DNA from: Microbacterium oleivorans
GTDB lineage: Bacteria > Actinomycetota > Actinomycetes > Actinomycetales > Microbacteriaceae
Direction of reading: 5' to 3'
Assembly (NCBI RefSeq): GCF_023715745.1
Contig: NZ_JAMBOV010000003.1
Location: 434,001 to 498,000, forward strand
Length of the DNA: 64,000 bases
Every line of letters starts with the position of its first letter. Positions within the stretch are counted from its first letter, which is position 1. A program made the position numbers and the translations under genes. A model generated the notes under the pieces. That model was given only the letters and a program-made list of their open reading frames with translations, did not search any database and was not told the DNA's origin. Shown here piece by piece: positions 16,998 through 26,641 of the stretch.

Positions 16998-18062
16998 ATG
17001 ACTGAACCGGGTGCTGTGAACTGGGAGACCGTTCGCGACGACTTCCTCCGCTTCCTCATGGAGGCCGGGTGGAACATCCTGTGGGTCGCGGTCACCGTGG
17101 TGGTCGCCCTTACCGCGTCGTGGCTGATGCGGCGGCTCATCGCCCGCGTCGTCGACCGCATCGTCACGGGGGCGAAGTCCCGTGCGGCCGCCGAGGACAC
17201 GCGCGCGATCGACATGTCGCCACTGGCGCAGGTGCGCATCGTGCAGCGCACGCGCACTCTCGGCTCGATCCTCACGAACATCGTGAACGTCGCGATCGTG
17301 ATCATCGCCGTCCTGACGATCGTCTCGATCATCAACCAGGGCGTGCTCGGCTCCTTCGCCCTCCTCTCGGCGGCCATCGGCGCCGGCCTCGGTTTCGGCG
17401 CTCAGAACATCGTCAAGGACGTGCTCAACGGCATCTTCATCGTCGCGGAGGATCAGATCGGCATCGGCGACGTCGTCGACCTGGGACTGGCAACAGGGAT
17501 CGTCGAATACGTCAGCGTCCGTGTCACGCACGTCCGCGACGTGAACGGCACCCTCTGGTTCGTCCGCAACGGCGAGATCACCCGCATCGGGAACATGTCG
17601 CAGGGCTGGGCGCGGGTCGTGATCGACGTCGGCGTCCCCGTGGACGCGGACATCGACGCCGTCGAGGACGCCATGCTGACCGCCGCGAAGGACCTCGTCC
17701 GCGAACCGAAGTGGCGCACCCGCATCCTGGACAAGCCCGAGATCTGGGGGCTGGAGTCGATCGGCGGCGACACCCTCGTGACGCGTCTCGTGCTCAAGAC
17801 CCGTCCGAACGCGAAGGACGACGTCGCGCGAGCGCTCCGCAAGCGCCTGAAATCCGCCCTCGACGCCCTCGGTGTGCCGCTCCCCCAGCTGCAGTCCACC
17901 CTCCTGGAGGGCGCGGATGCCGTCCAGAGCATCCGCGGGGCGAATCCGCCCAAGACCAAGCCGCAGCAGGTCGCGCCTTCGGCACCGCCGCGGCTGGCCT
18001 GGCGACCGAAGAAGCGTGGGCGGACCGACGGGGACGCTCCCGAGGGGAGCGCCGCACCGTGA
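16998..18062 (+). CDS. Small-conductance mechanosensitive channel (MscS family)
   Basis: 354 residues. Membrane segments at about 26-48, 95-118 and 120-142 are followed by the MscS beta domain. The Gly/Ala-rich pore helix (LLSAAIGAGLGFGAQNIVKD) and the NGIFIVAEDQIGIGDVVDLG segment are diagnostic. The C-terminal tail after about residue 300 is Pro/Lys-rich and disordered. The channel releases solutes on osmotic downshock. Its stop overlaps the GTG of the truncated globin gene, an arrangement I take to be co-translation rather than a functional link. Confidence 0.92.
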   Translation: MTEPGAVNWETVRDDFLRFLMEAGWNILWVAVTVVVALTASWLMRRLIARVVDRIVTGAKSRAAAEDTRAIDMSPLAQVRIVQRTRTLGSILTNIVNVAIVIIAVLTIVSIINQGVLGSFALLSAAIGAGLGFGAQNIVKDVLNGIFIVAEDQIGIGDVVDLGLATGIVEYVSVRVTHVRDVNGTLWFVRNGEITRIGNMSQGWARVVIDVGVPVDADIDAVEDAMLTAAKDLVREPKWRTRILDKPEIWGLESIGGDTLVTRLVLKTRPNAKDDVARALRKRLKSALDALGVPLPQLQSTLLEGADAVQSIRGANPPKTKPQQVAPSAPPRLAWRPKKRGRTDGDAPEGSAAP

Positions 18063-18508
18063 CCGAACCCGTGAGCTTCTACGACGAGGTCGGGGGCCAC
18101 GAGGTTTTCCGACGCATCGTCGACGTGTTCTACCGCGAGGTGGCGGCCGACGACGTGCTCCGGCCGATGTATCCGGAGGAGGACCTGGGCCCCGCTGCCG
18201 AGCGCCTGCTGCTGTTCCTCGAGCAGTACTGGGGCGGGCCGACGACCTACGGCGAGACGCGTGGGCACCCCCGTCTGCGGATGCGGCACATGCCGTTCCA
18301 CGTCAACCCCGACGCCCGCGACCGCTGGCTTCGGGCCATGCGCATCGCCGTCGACGAAGCGGGATTGTCACCGCTGCACGAGGCGACACTGTGGGACTAC
18401 CTGCAGCGCGCCGCCCACGCCATGGTGAACACCTTCGAGCCGACGGGGACCGGCCCGACAGCGAAGCCGCACGGTGGAGCCGCGCTGCCGCTGCACCCCG
18501 AGTCCTGA
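18059..18508 (+). CDS. glbO: Group II truncated hemoglobin
   Basis: 149 residues. Key TrHbO residues are visible: Tyr25 (B10) in VFYREVA, Tyr38 (CD1) in RPMYPEED, the proximal His77 in RMRHMPF and Trp90 (G8) in RWLRAM. The heme pocket therefore looks complete. TrHbO binds oxygen and is tied to respiration and oxidative stress in mycobacteria. The GTG start overlaps the MscS stop (GTGA). A 25-residue Pro/Gly-rich C-terminal tail extends beyond the globin fold. Confidence 0.93.
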   Translation: MTEPVSFYDEVGGHEVFRRIVDVFYREVAADDVLRPMYPEEDLGPAAERLLLFLEQYWGGPTTYGETRGHPRLRMRHMPFHVNPDARDRWLRAMRIAVDEAGLSPLHEATLWDYLQRAAHAMVNTFEPTGTGPTAKPHGGAALPLHPES

Positions 18509-18512
18509 CCCG

Positions 18513-19187
18513 TCATCGCCCGCCGGTGGCGCGGACGGCCGTCAGTCCCGTCGGATTCCCCGCGCGCACCAGAACATGGCCGCGGGCGAGCGTGACGCGC
18601 GTCCACGTGCCGGTGCGCAGCACCGATGCCGCATCCCCCGCATCCTCCGGGAGGAACCCGAGGGCGTCGGCGGCGAACGCGACCCCGGCGATGAGACCCC
18701 CGAGGCCGTCGTCGGGACTCCCCCAGACCGCAGCCCGGACCGTGCGCACGAGATCCTCGCCGGGCGAGGCCGGCAGCGCGCGCGCGACCGCATCGACCCC
18801 GCGGCGCACGGCGCGCGTGAGGTTCTGCACCGGGACCGGCTCGCTCGGGATCCATCCGGTCCGCGGCGGCGATATGCCCGCCCACGCCGCGGACACGCCG
18901 CTGTCCGGAAGGGCGACGCGGGACGCATCGTCGCCGGTGCGCAGAGCCCCGGCATCCACCACCAGATCGCAGGCGAGCTCGGGGTCGATCCGGAGGAACC
19001 TCATGCCGAGGACGGTGGGGGTGTCCTCGCCGAATCCACGCGGCGACAGAGGCGCCGCCGAGACCGCCAGTGTGCCGCCGGCCGCACGCAGGCGGACCGC
19101 GGGGTCACCGAGTCGGGCGGCCCGGCGGGCGAAGGTGAGGAGGTCCGTCGCCGTGCGGGAGTCGGGGAAAACGAGCTGCGCGGCCAT
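18513..19187 (-). CDS. Conserved hypothetical protein next to tesB
   Basis: 224 residues, not recognised. It has no membrane segment or signal peptide, is rich in Ala, Arg, Asp and Gly, and shows no cofactor or catalytic motif I can name. Codon use and GC content match the neighbours, so it is a real native gene. ATG at 19187 is preferred because TAGTTT lies 7 bases upstream, the leaderless pattern of this window; an upstream in-frame extension is possible but would run into the tesB promoter. It is divergent from tesB and convergent with the globin gene, four bases apart. Confidence 0.75.
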   Translation of the reverse strand: MAAQLVFPDSRTATDLLTFARRAARLGDPAVRLRAAGGTLAVSAAPLSPRGFGEDTPTVLGMRFLRIDPELACDLVVDAGALRTGDDASRVALPDSGVSAAWAGISPPRTGWIPSEPVPVQNLTRAVRRGVDAVARALPASPGEDLVRTVRAAVWGSPDDGLGGLIAGVAFAADALGFLPEDAGDAASVLRTGTWTRVTLARGHVLVRAGNPTGLTAVRATGGR

Positions 19188-19194
19188 CCGACCT

Positions 19195-19200
19195 AAACTA
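19195..19200 (-). promoter_or_regulatory. -10 box TAGTTT of the hypothetical gene at 18513-19187
   Basis: TAGTTT on the minus strand ends 7 bases before the ATG at 19187. The overlapping plus-strand TAAACT (19194-19199) could serve tesB, so the two promoters would share bases. Confidence 0.4.
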
Positions 19201-19240
19201 CCAAGCGGGCAGCGCATCCTGCTGTCCGGGAGGGGGCGTC

Positions 19241-20113
19241 GTGGGCGAATCGGGCCACATCGACGGTCTGCTGGCGGTACTGGATCTGGCCTCCAGCGAC
19301 GCACGGACGACCGAGGACATCTTCACGGGTGTGTCGCAGACGATGCCGCTGGGTCGGGTGTTCGGCGGGCAGGTCCTCGCGCAGGCGGTCATCGCCGCCG
19401 AGCGCACGGTGGCCGACGATCGGGCCGCCCACTCGATGCACGGCTACTTCCTGCGCCCGGGCGACTCCACCCGGGGGATGACGTTCTCCGTGGACCGCAT
19501 CCATGACGGCCGGTCCTTCTCGACACGCCGGACACAGGCGTTCCAGGAGGGTGTGCCCATCTTCTCGATGATCGCCTCATTCGAGACGGATGCGACGGGT
19601 CTCGAACACCAGGACCGCATGCCGGACGGCATCCCGGGACCTGATGACCTGTCCGATGACGCCGTCCTCGCGGGCCTCCACCCGATGAGCAAGCGGCACT
19701 TCGACCAGAATCCCATCGAGGTGCGTCACGTCGAGCAGCCCATCTACGCGACCGCCGGCGACGAGCAGGTCGCGCAGCAGTCGGTGTGGGTGCGCACACG
19801 CGGCGACCTGCCGGACGATCCCCGACTGCACCGGGCCGCGCTCGCCTACATGAGCGATCTCACGATCCAGGAGTCGGTCCTCCGCGCGCACGGCACGTCG
19901 TGGGCGACACCCGGGCTGAAGGTCGCGAGCCTCGACCACGCGATGTGGTGGCACCGTCCCGCTCGCGCCGACGACTGGCTGCTCTATGTGCAGCAATCCC
20001 CGAGCGCGCAGGGTGGTCGCGGCCTCGCGACCGGGCGGATCTTCTCCCGCGAGGGCGAGCTGATCGCCTCGGTCGCTCAGGAGATCATGGTCCGGGTGCC
20101 CGCTCCCGCGTGA
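19241..20113 (+). CDS. tesB: Acyl-CoA thioesterase II (TesB)
   Basis: 290 residues forming two fused hot-dog domains. The N-terminal FGGQVLAQA and the C-terminal catalytic Asp in ASLDHAMWWHRP match TesB, as do the catalytic Thr/Gln region LTIQESV and the terminal RGLATGRIFSREGELIASVAQE. It hydrolyses medium- and long-chain acyl-CoA to free acid and CoA. The GTG start follows GGGAGGGGGC about seven bases upstream. A second, single-hot-dog thioesterase gene converges on it six bases away. Confidence 0.93.
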   Translation: MGESGHIDGLLAVLDLASSDARTTEDIFTGVSQTMPLGRVFGGQVLAQAVIAAERTVADDRAAHSMHGYFLRPGDSTRGMTFSVDRIHDGRSFSTRRTQAFQEGVPIFSMIASFETDATGLEHQDRMPDGIPGPDDLSDDAVLAGLHPMSKRHFDQNPIEVRHVEQPIYATAGDEQVAQQSVWVRTRGDLPDDPRLHRAALAYMSDLTIQESVLRAHGTSWATPGLKVASLDHAMWWHRPARADDWLLYVQQSPSAQGGRGLATGRIFSREGELIASVAQEIMVRVPAPA

Positions 20114-20119
20114 GCCGCG

Positions 20120-20591
20120 TCAGCGACGTCCGAGCGGAGGAAGCGGTTCGCCCAGGTAGGGCTCCCACGCGGCGCGCGTCTCGGGCGACAGTCGGACCGG
20201 GCGCCCGGTCCCGGCGTCGACCTGCACGATGACGGTGGATGCCCGGGCGTAGAGCGTCCGAGGCTCCTGGCCGGCGGGCGTGAAGACCTCGTAGTTCACC
20301 TCGGCGCTCGAGCCGCCGATCTTGCCGAACCACATCTGGACGTCGATCGGCTCGCGTTGATAGGGCACAGGCGCGAGGTACTCGATCTCCTGCCGCGCGA
20401 TCAGGGTCAGCTGCGATGCGCCGTGACTCGCGTCGATCACCGCGGTCGGCACCGCACGCTCGGTCGCCCCCGGCAGCCAGAAGGCGCGCACGCGCGCCTC
20501 CTCCAGCAGCTTCAGCATCGACGCGTTGTTGACGTGGTTGTACGCGTCGAGGTCCCCCCATCGCAGGTGGATGGGGACACGGATGCGGGCC

Positions 20592-20599
<8 letters not shown>
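20120..20599 (-). CDS. Acyl-CoA thioesterase, 4HBT/FadM-like
   Basis: 159 residues, a single hot-dog domain. WGDLDAYNHVNNA near residue 13 is the 4HBT active-site motif, with the catalytic Asp before the NHVNN turn. FEEAR-like LLEEARVRAFW follows on the central helix. The GTG at 20599 lies inside the last codons of ettA (overlap of 8 bases) and lacks a strong Shine-Dalgarno, so translation is probably coupled to ettA. In many actinobacteria the same gene pair is adjacent. A housekeeping role in clearing acyl-CoA is likely. Confidence 0.88.
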
Positions 20600-22271
<1,672 letters not shown>

Positions 22272-22322
22272 AACGCCCCAAGTCTACGGGCGACTCCCGC
22301 TCCGCGCGGCACCGCCGGCCGC

Positions 22323-22823
22323 TCACCAGTCGATCGAGCGGGTCTCCCCCATGAGACATTCGCCGTCAGCCAGGCCGGGCAACACACGTGCCGTCGGACC
22401 GGGCACCGACGGGCCGACCTGGCCCACGAGGCACTCATCACCCACCCGCACCGAGAATTGGATGCTGTCGGCGGGAAGATTCACCGATGTCTCGTCGAAG
22501 GTCACCTGCATCGCGTCTTTCGAGAACCCGGCGTCGACGAGGGCGTCGACGTAGTCGCGGCCCTTCACCGACGTCGTCGCGCTCCAGACGCCGTCGACGA
22601 CGGAGGTGAAGTCAGGCAGGAGCGCTTCTGCCGACCCTTCAGGCGGGCCCGGCGTTCCCGTCGGCGTCGGGGCCGGCGAGGACGGCACCGACGGCGAGGC
22701 GATCGCCGGCTCGGAAGGTTGCGGCGCGGACTCGGGCGCGCACGCGGCGAGGGACACAACCACGACGGGGGTGAGCACGAGGAGGAGCAGGCTGATTCCC
22801 CGCAGGGGCTGGTGTCTGCGCAC
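22323..22823 (-). CDS. DUF6993-like lipoprotein
   Basis: 166 residues. A lipoprotein signal (Arg-rich n-region, hydrophobic core, lipobox SLAAC with Cys near residue 28) is followed by a Pro/Ser/Thr linker of about 40 residues and a globular domain of about 95 residues containing VGDECLVGQVG and ADGECLMGE. The two late Cys may form a disulfide. It matches small actinobacterial DUF6993 lipoproteins of unknown function. The GTG start follows TAGACT (22831-22836) by 7 bases. Confidence 0.8.
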   Translation of the reverse strand: MRRHQPLRGISLLLLVLTPVVVVSLAACAPESAPQPSEPAIASPSVPSSPAPTPTGTPGPPEGSAEALLPDFTSVVDGVWSATTSVKGRDYVDALVDAGFSKDAMQVTFDETSVNLPADSIQFSVRVGDECLVGQVGPSVPGPTARVLPGLADGECLMGETRSIDW

Positions 22824-22830
22824 GGGCGAG

Positions 22831-22836
22831 AGTCTA
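22831..22836 (-). promoter_or_regulatory. -10 box TAGACT of the DUF6993 lipoprotein gene
   Basis: TAGACT on the minus strand ends 7 bases before the GTG at 22823, predicting a leaderless message. Confidence 0.45.
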
Positions 22837-22868
22837 GGGCGTGCGACCTCCGAGCCGGCTGGGTCGGG

Positions 22869-23336
22869 TCAGAAGGGCGTCCCGGCGGGCTCGGGTTCCC
22901 GGCTGTCCGCCCCGACGTCTTCGGCCGCATCCTCGGCCGGCGCCCATCCCGACGTCGGCGCCTGCCCCTCGTCGCGCGGACGCGACGTGCCGGTGAAGAC
23001 CGTCGTGCCGAACGCCAGGTCGTGACCGACGGCGACGGCGTCGATCTCGGCATCGGTTCCCGACTTCTCGCCCGCCTCCCACCGCTTGATCGCGAGGGTG
23101 CCGTGCACCATCACGCGCTGGCCGCGACGGACGGATGCCGCGACGTGCTCGCCCAGCGTGCGGAACACCGACACGCGGTACCAGCTCGTCAGGCCGTCGA
23201 CCCAGGCGCCGGCCTTCGCGTCGTAGCGACGGTCGGTGCTCGCGACGCGCAGCGACACCACCGGTGTGCCGTCGGGCAGACGACGGAACTCGGGGTCGGC
23301 GCCGACGTTGCCGACGATGGTGATGTGATCCTTCAT
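22869..23336 (-). CDS. ssb: Single-stranded DNA-binding protein
   Basis: 155 residues with an N-terminal OB-fold of about 110 residues. MKDHITIVGNVGADPEFR, WYRVSVF, GQRVMVHGTL and DAVAVGHDL are SSB motifs. An acidic low-complexity tail follows, ending AGTPF, a degenerate form of the DDDIPF tip that recruits replication and repair enzymes. This looks like an accessory actinobacterial SSB (SsbB-like) rather than the essential copy, which normally lies with rpsF. The ATG at 23336 was preferred because AAGGAG lies six bases upstream; an in-frame ATG at 23363 lacks this. Confidence 0.9.
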   Translation of the reverse strand: MKDHITIVGNVGADPEFRRLPDGTPVVSLRVASTDRRYDAKAGAWVDGLTSWYRVSVFRTLGEHVAASVRRGQRVMVHGTLAIKRWEAGEKSGTDAEIDAVAVGHDLAFGTTVFTGTSRPRDEGQAPTSGWAPAEDAAEDVGADSREPEPAGTPF

Positions 23337-23446
23337 GGCGACTCCTTGGGAGCTCGGGGGCACGGCGTGCCCGATGGACGCTCCGACGCCCGCGTGCCCG
23401 GCGGGCGTCGGAGCAGATCCAGGATCGCGCGGCGGCCGGGGGCGGG

Positions 23447-23493
23447 AACGCGTCGGCCCCCGACCGGGGGATCCGATCGGGGGCCGACGCGTT
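23447..23493 (-). terminator. Perfect 17-bp hairpin downstream of msrA
   Basis: Arms 23447-23463 and 23477-23493 are perfectly complementary around a 13-base loop. The hairpin begins 12 bases after the msrA stop codon and has no T-run. It is a likely msrA terminator separating it from the ssb promoter region at 23337-23446, where I see no other feature. Confidence 0.7.
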
Positions 23494-23504
23494 GTGGAGG
23501 AGAC

Positions 23505-24029
23505 TCAGCTGCGGGCGTACTCGCTGAACCGTGCGCGCACCTTGTTCACCTTGGGGACCGCCACGGCGAGGCAGTATCCCTGGCCCGGGTTCTTCGCGAA
23601 GAAGTCCTGGTGGTAGTCCTCCGCCGGGTACCACTCGGACAGAGGCTCCATCGTCGTCACGAGTCCGCCGCCCCACCAGTCCGCCGCACGCTCGGCGGCG
23701 CGCTGGAACTCCGCGCGCTGCGCGTCATCGGCGGGGAACATCGCCGAACGGTACTGGGTCCCGATGTCGTTGCCCTGCCGGTTCAACTGGCGCGGGTCGT
23801 GCATCGTGAAGAACGCGTCGAGGATCACGTCCGACGGGATGACGTCCTCGTCGAAGGTCACCTTGACCGCTTCGGCGTGTCCGGTGGCACCCGTGCACAC
23901 CTGCTCGTAGGACGGCGAGGGCACGGAGCCGCCGACGTAACCCGATTCCACCGAGGAGACTCCGTCGAGGGCACGGTAAGCGGCGTCGAGACACCAGAAG
24001 CAGCCTCCGGCGAGCACATAGGTCTGCAT
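23505..24029 (-). CDS. msrA: Peptide methionine sulfoxide reductase MsrA
   Basis: 174 residues. The catalytic GGCFWC motif is at about residues 8-13 (MQTYVLAGGCFWCLD). YVGGSVPSPSYEQVCTG, GHAEAVKVTFDE and the HDPRQLNRQGNDIGTQYRSA segment are all MsrA hallmarks. It reduces the S-epimer of methionine sulfoxide and repairs oxidised proteins. The ATG at 24029 is supported by GGAAGG about seven bases upstream; a longer in-frame start has no such site. The gene is monocistronic between a strong hairpin and a divergent small gene. Confidence 0.95.
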   Translation of the reverse strand: MQTYVLAGGCFWCLDAAYRALDGVSSVESGYVGGSVPSPSYEQVCTGATGHAEAVKVTFDEDVIPSDVILDAFFTMHDPRQLNRQGNDIGTQYRSAMFPADDAQRAEFQRAAERAADWWGGGLVTTMEPLSEWYPAEDYHQDFFAKNPGQGYCLAVAVPKVNKVRARFSEYARS

Positions 24030-24151
24030 GCGAGACCTTCCTTTCACTGTTGGATCGTCACCCGTCACAACGCGTGCGGCGCCCGGGCTGTTCCCGGCGG
24101 GAGGAGTGTCGGTGGCCGAGCGTACCGTGTGCGGGAGGCGGAGGAGGGACC

Positions 24152-24397
24152 ATGACGACGATCGACTCGACGACCATCCAGCGGCTGCGTGGCTACCGGT
24201 TGGTGGTGGTGTCCGATCGCGTCTCCCGCGTGGTCGACGGGTCGGGACGGGTCATCGGCCACGTCGCTCGGGCGGGCGACGGCGACGACGCCCGGTTCCG
24301 TGCACGTCGCTTCCGCGCGACGTCGGGTGGATTCGTCGATCTCGGCGGGTTCTGGCACCTCGAGGACGCCGTGGCCGCCCTGCACGACTCCCGCTGA
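24152..24397 (+). CDS. Small conserved hypothetical protein
   Basis: 81 residues, not recognised as a named family. It begins MTTIDSTTIQRLRGYRLVVV and is rich in Arg, Asp and Val with alternating beta-like stretches. It has no membrane segment and no metal motif. GGAGGAGGG sits directly upstream of the ATG, one of the best Shine-Dalgarno sequences here, so it is a genuine gene. It converges with the MocR-type regulator five bases away and is divergent from msrA. Confidence 0.7.
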   Translation: MTTIDSTTIQRLRGYRLVVVSDRVSRVVDGSGRVIGHVARAGDGDDARFRARRFRATSGGFVDLGGFWHLEDAVAALHDSR

Positions 24398-24402
24398 GCC
24401 GA

Positions 24403-25827
24403 TCAGACGATGGCGGCGACCGCCTCGCGCTCGTCGACGCCCTGGAGCGAGGATCGCCCGCTCACCTCGGGCCACACGCGCGCGAGTACCGCGACCGCCT
24501 GTCGGATCTGCTCCGGTGGTGCGGTGAAGGGCAGTCGCAGGTGCGCGTCGTATCCGCCGTCGACCGAGAAGCGCGGACCTGCGGACAGCAGGACACCCTC
24601 TCGCCGCGCCGCCAGGACCAGTCCGCCGCTGCGCGGCGCGTCGAGGCCGACCCAGAGCGAGACGCCGCCCCGCGGGATCGGTACGCTCCACGCCGGCAGC
24701 GCGTCGCGCAGGGCGGCGACGGCCGCATCCCTTCCGCGCCTGAGCAGCTCGGCCCGCTGCGGGAGGATCTCCGGCATCGTCCGGACGAGTCGCGTCGCCA
24801 CGGCCTGTTCGAATTCGGCGGTGCCGAGGTCTCGTCGAGGGCGCGAGGCGACGAGACGTCGGATGAACGCGCGATCCGCGCGGACCCACCCGACGCGGAG
24901 TCCGCCCCACACGGTCTTGCCGAGCGACCCGATGCGCACCGCCCGCGGTCCGAAGTCGAGGACGGTGGGCTCGACCTCGTCGATCGCGAGCTCGGCGGTC
25001 GTCTCGTCGATCACGAGGACGGTGCCCACGCTGTCGGCGGCGGAGCGGAACGTCGCGGCATCCGCAAGGGTCATGCTCCGACCGGTCGGGTTCTGGAACC
25101 ACGGCATGAGGTAGGCGAGCGTCGGGCGGGCATGCCGGAACGCCTGCACCGCGCGGTCGAGGTCCCATCCGTCATCGACGGTGACCGGGGTGCCCGTCAC
25201 GCGGGCACCGGTCGCCTTGATCGCCTCGGTTGCGTGCGGATAGGTGGGGGTCTCGAGCAGGGCCGTCGTCCCCGGGCGCAGGAGCGCAGAGGTGACGAGG
25301 TGGATCGCGTGCTGACCTCCGTTGGTCACGAGGATCTCGTCCGGCGCCGTCGGGACTCCGCGGGCCGTGTAGCGGTCCGCGATGGCCGTGCGCAGCTCGC
25401 TGCTGCCGACGATGTCGTAGCCCGGACGGCCGACGAGGGAGGCCGCGTCGGCACCGACCTCGGCGATGATGCCGGCGAGGCCCGGCCACGCGGCGGGACT
25501 CGCCTGCTGGAGATCGATCCCGTTCCCGTCGTCGAAGACACGACCGGTCCCTCGGCGCACCTGGGGAAGGGTGACGCTCCCCGAGCCGCGCGTGCTCTCG
25601 ATGTGGCCGCTGTCGCGGAGCGAGCGGTAGGCGGCGGCGACGGTCGCCCGGCTCAGTCCGAGGGTCACGGCCAGCTCTCGCTCGGCGGGGAGGGCGGTGT
25701 GCGCCGGGATGCGGTTGTCGAGGCAGAGCAGTCGGATGCCGTCGGCCAGGGCCTCGTACGTGGGCGTTCGCGTCCGCCACCCGCCGAGGGCGCCTGCGAG
25801 GGCGCGGGCGCCGATACGTGAATCCAT
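24403..25827 (-). CDS. MocR-family GntR/aminotransferase regulator (YczR-like)
   Basis: 474 residues. An N-terminal GntR winged helix (about 20-85: PTYEALADGIRLL, TALPAERELAVTLGLSRATV) is joined to a fold-type I aminotransferase domain. PLP-site residues are seen in VTNGGQHAIH, PWFQNPTGRS and the Schiff-base Lys in SLGKTVWGG. It is divergent from a YczE-type membrane protein gene, the partnership that defines the YczR subgroup of MocR regulators. It should bind PLP or an adduct and control yczE. ATG at 25827 keeps the inverted repeat between the genes free as an operator. Confidence 0.9.
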   Translation of the reverse strand: MDSRIGARALAGALGGWRTRTPTYEALADGIRLLCLDNRIPAHTALPAERELAVTLGLSRATVAAAYRSLRDSGHIESTRGSGSVTLPQVRRGTGRVFDDGNGIDLQQASPAAWPGLAGIIAEVGADAASLVGRPGYDIVGSSELRTAIADRYTARGVPTAPDEILVTNGGQHAIHLVTSALLRPGTTALLETPTYPHATEAIKATGARVTGTPVTVDDGWDLDRAVQAFRHARPTLAYLMPWFQNPTGRSMTLADAATFRSAADSVGTVLVIDETTAELAIDEVEPTVLDFGPRAVRIGSLGKTVWGGLRVGWVRADRAFIRRLVASRPRRDLGTAEFEQAVATRLVRTMPEILPQRAELLRRGRDAAVAALRDALPAWSVPIPRGGVSLWVGLDAPRSGGLVLAARREGVLLSAGPRFSVDGGYDAHLRLPFTAPPEQIRQAVAVLARVWPEVSGRSSLQGVDEREAVAAIV

Positions 25828-25843
25828 GGTCCACCGATCCGAG

Positions 25844-25868
25844 ATTGGACTGTATGCAGAAGGCCAAT
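25844..25868. promoter_or_regulatory. Candidate YczR operator between yczR and yczE
   Basis: ATTGG (25844-25848) and CCAAT (25864-25868) form an inverted repeat 15 bases apart, with CTG/CAG nested inside. The site is centred in the 60-base divergent gap. ATTGG/CCAAT-type half-sites fit what is expected for this regulator class. Control of both genes is inferred from position. Confidence 0.55.
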
Positions 25869-25887
25869 CGTACGCTGAGATGGAGCC

Positions 25888-26496
25888 ATGACTCTCCGAC
25901 TCCTTCGTCTCGTGATCGGGCTCGCCCTGTTCGGCATCGGCTGCGCCGTCCTGGTCCAAGCCGGCATCGGGCTCGACCCGTGGACCGTGCTCGCCGAAGG
26001 GCTCGCGCTGCAGACCGGGATCGGCATCGGTTGGCTCGTCGTCATCACGGGAGCGATCGTGCTGCTGGCATGGATCCCGCTGCGGCAGAAGCCGGGCATC
26101 GGGACCGTCGCGAACATCCTCATCGTCGGCACGGTGATGCAGGGCGCGCTGGCGGTCATCCCGGCGGTCGACGACTACGTCTGGGGGATCGTCGTCTTCC
26201 TCCTCGGCATCGCGCTCATCGCCGCGGCATCCGGGATCTATCTCGGTGCGGACTTGGGACCCGGTCCCCGCGACGGGCTCATGACGGGTCTCCACGCCCG
26301 CCTCGGCTGGCCGATCTGGGTCTGCCGGTTCGCGGTCGAGGGCAGCGTGCTGGTCACGGGGTGGCTGCTGGGAGGGACGGTCGGGCTCGGAACGGTCCTG
26401 TTCGCGGTGCTGATCGGACCAGGCGTGCACCTCGCGCTCGACATGTCGGCGCGCTGGCGGGCGCTGCGTGCGCGCCGCGCGGCCATCGCGGTCTGA
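25888..26496 (+). CDS. YczE/YyaS/YitT family membrane protein
   Basis: 202 residues with five hydrophobic segments and almost no soluble domain. GIGLDPWTVLAEGLA in the first loop and GADLGPGPRDGLMTGL in the third are the paired conserved loops of the family. YczE-type proteins are thought to be transporters, possibly for a vitamin B6-related or amino compound because their regulator binds PLP; this is not proven. The start is ATG with GGAG just upstream. It is divergent from the MocR-type regulator gene and followed by tRNA-Arg. Confidence 0.88.
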   Translation: MTLRLLRLVIGLALFGIGCAVLVQAGIGLDPWTVLAEGLALQTGIGIGWLVVITGAIVLLAWIPLRQKPGIGTVANILIVGTVMQGALAVIPAVDDYVWGIVVFLLGIALIAAASGIYLGADLGPGPRDGLMTGLHARLGWPIWVCRFAVEGSVLVTGWLLGGTVGLGTVLFAVLIGPGVHLALDMSARWRALRARRAAIAV

Positions 26497-26500
26497 GCGG

Positions 26501-26506
26501 TAGCCT
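26501..26506 (+). promoter_or_regulatory. -10 box TAGCCT of tRNA-Arg
   Basis: TAGCCT lies 17 bases before the mature tRNA 5' end, a normal spacing for a tRNA precursor starting near 26513. It overlaps the last bases of the gap after yczE. Confidence 0.4.
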
Positions 26507-26523
26507 GGACGGCGAGCATCCTT

Positions 26524-26596
26524 CCCTCCATAGCTCAGTGGATAGAGCGAGCGGTTTCTACCCGCCAGGTCGGGGGTTCGAATCCTCCTGGAGGGG
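26524..26596 (+). tRNA. tRNA-Arg (anticodon TCT)
   Basis: The 73-base cloverleaf can be folded by hand. The acceptor CCCTCCA/TGGAGGG has 7 bp, the D stem is GCTC/GAGC, the anticodon loop is TTTCTAC with TCT at positions 34-36, and the T arm is GGGGG-TTCGAAT-CCTCC with one G-T pair. The discriminator is G and CCA is not encoded. The anticodon stem AGCGG/CCGCC has an A-C mismatch at 27-43. It reads AGA/AGG, rare codons in this genome. The orn gene follows 46 bases later. Confidence 0.9.
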
Positions 26597-26641
26597 CTCC
26601 GAGTCGCCGTGACCACGCCGACTCCTGTGGGAGGAGACCAC

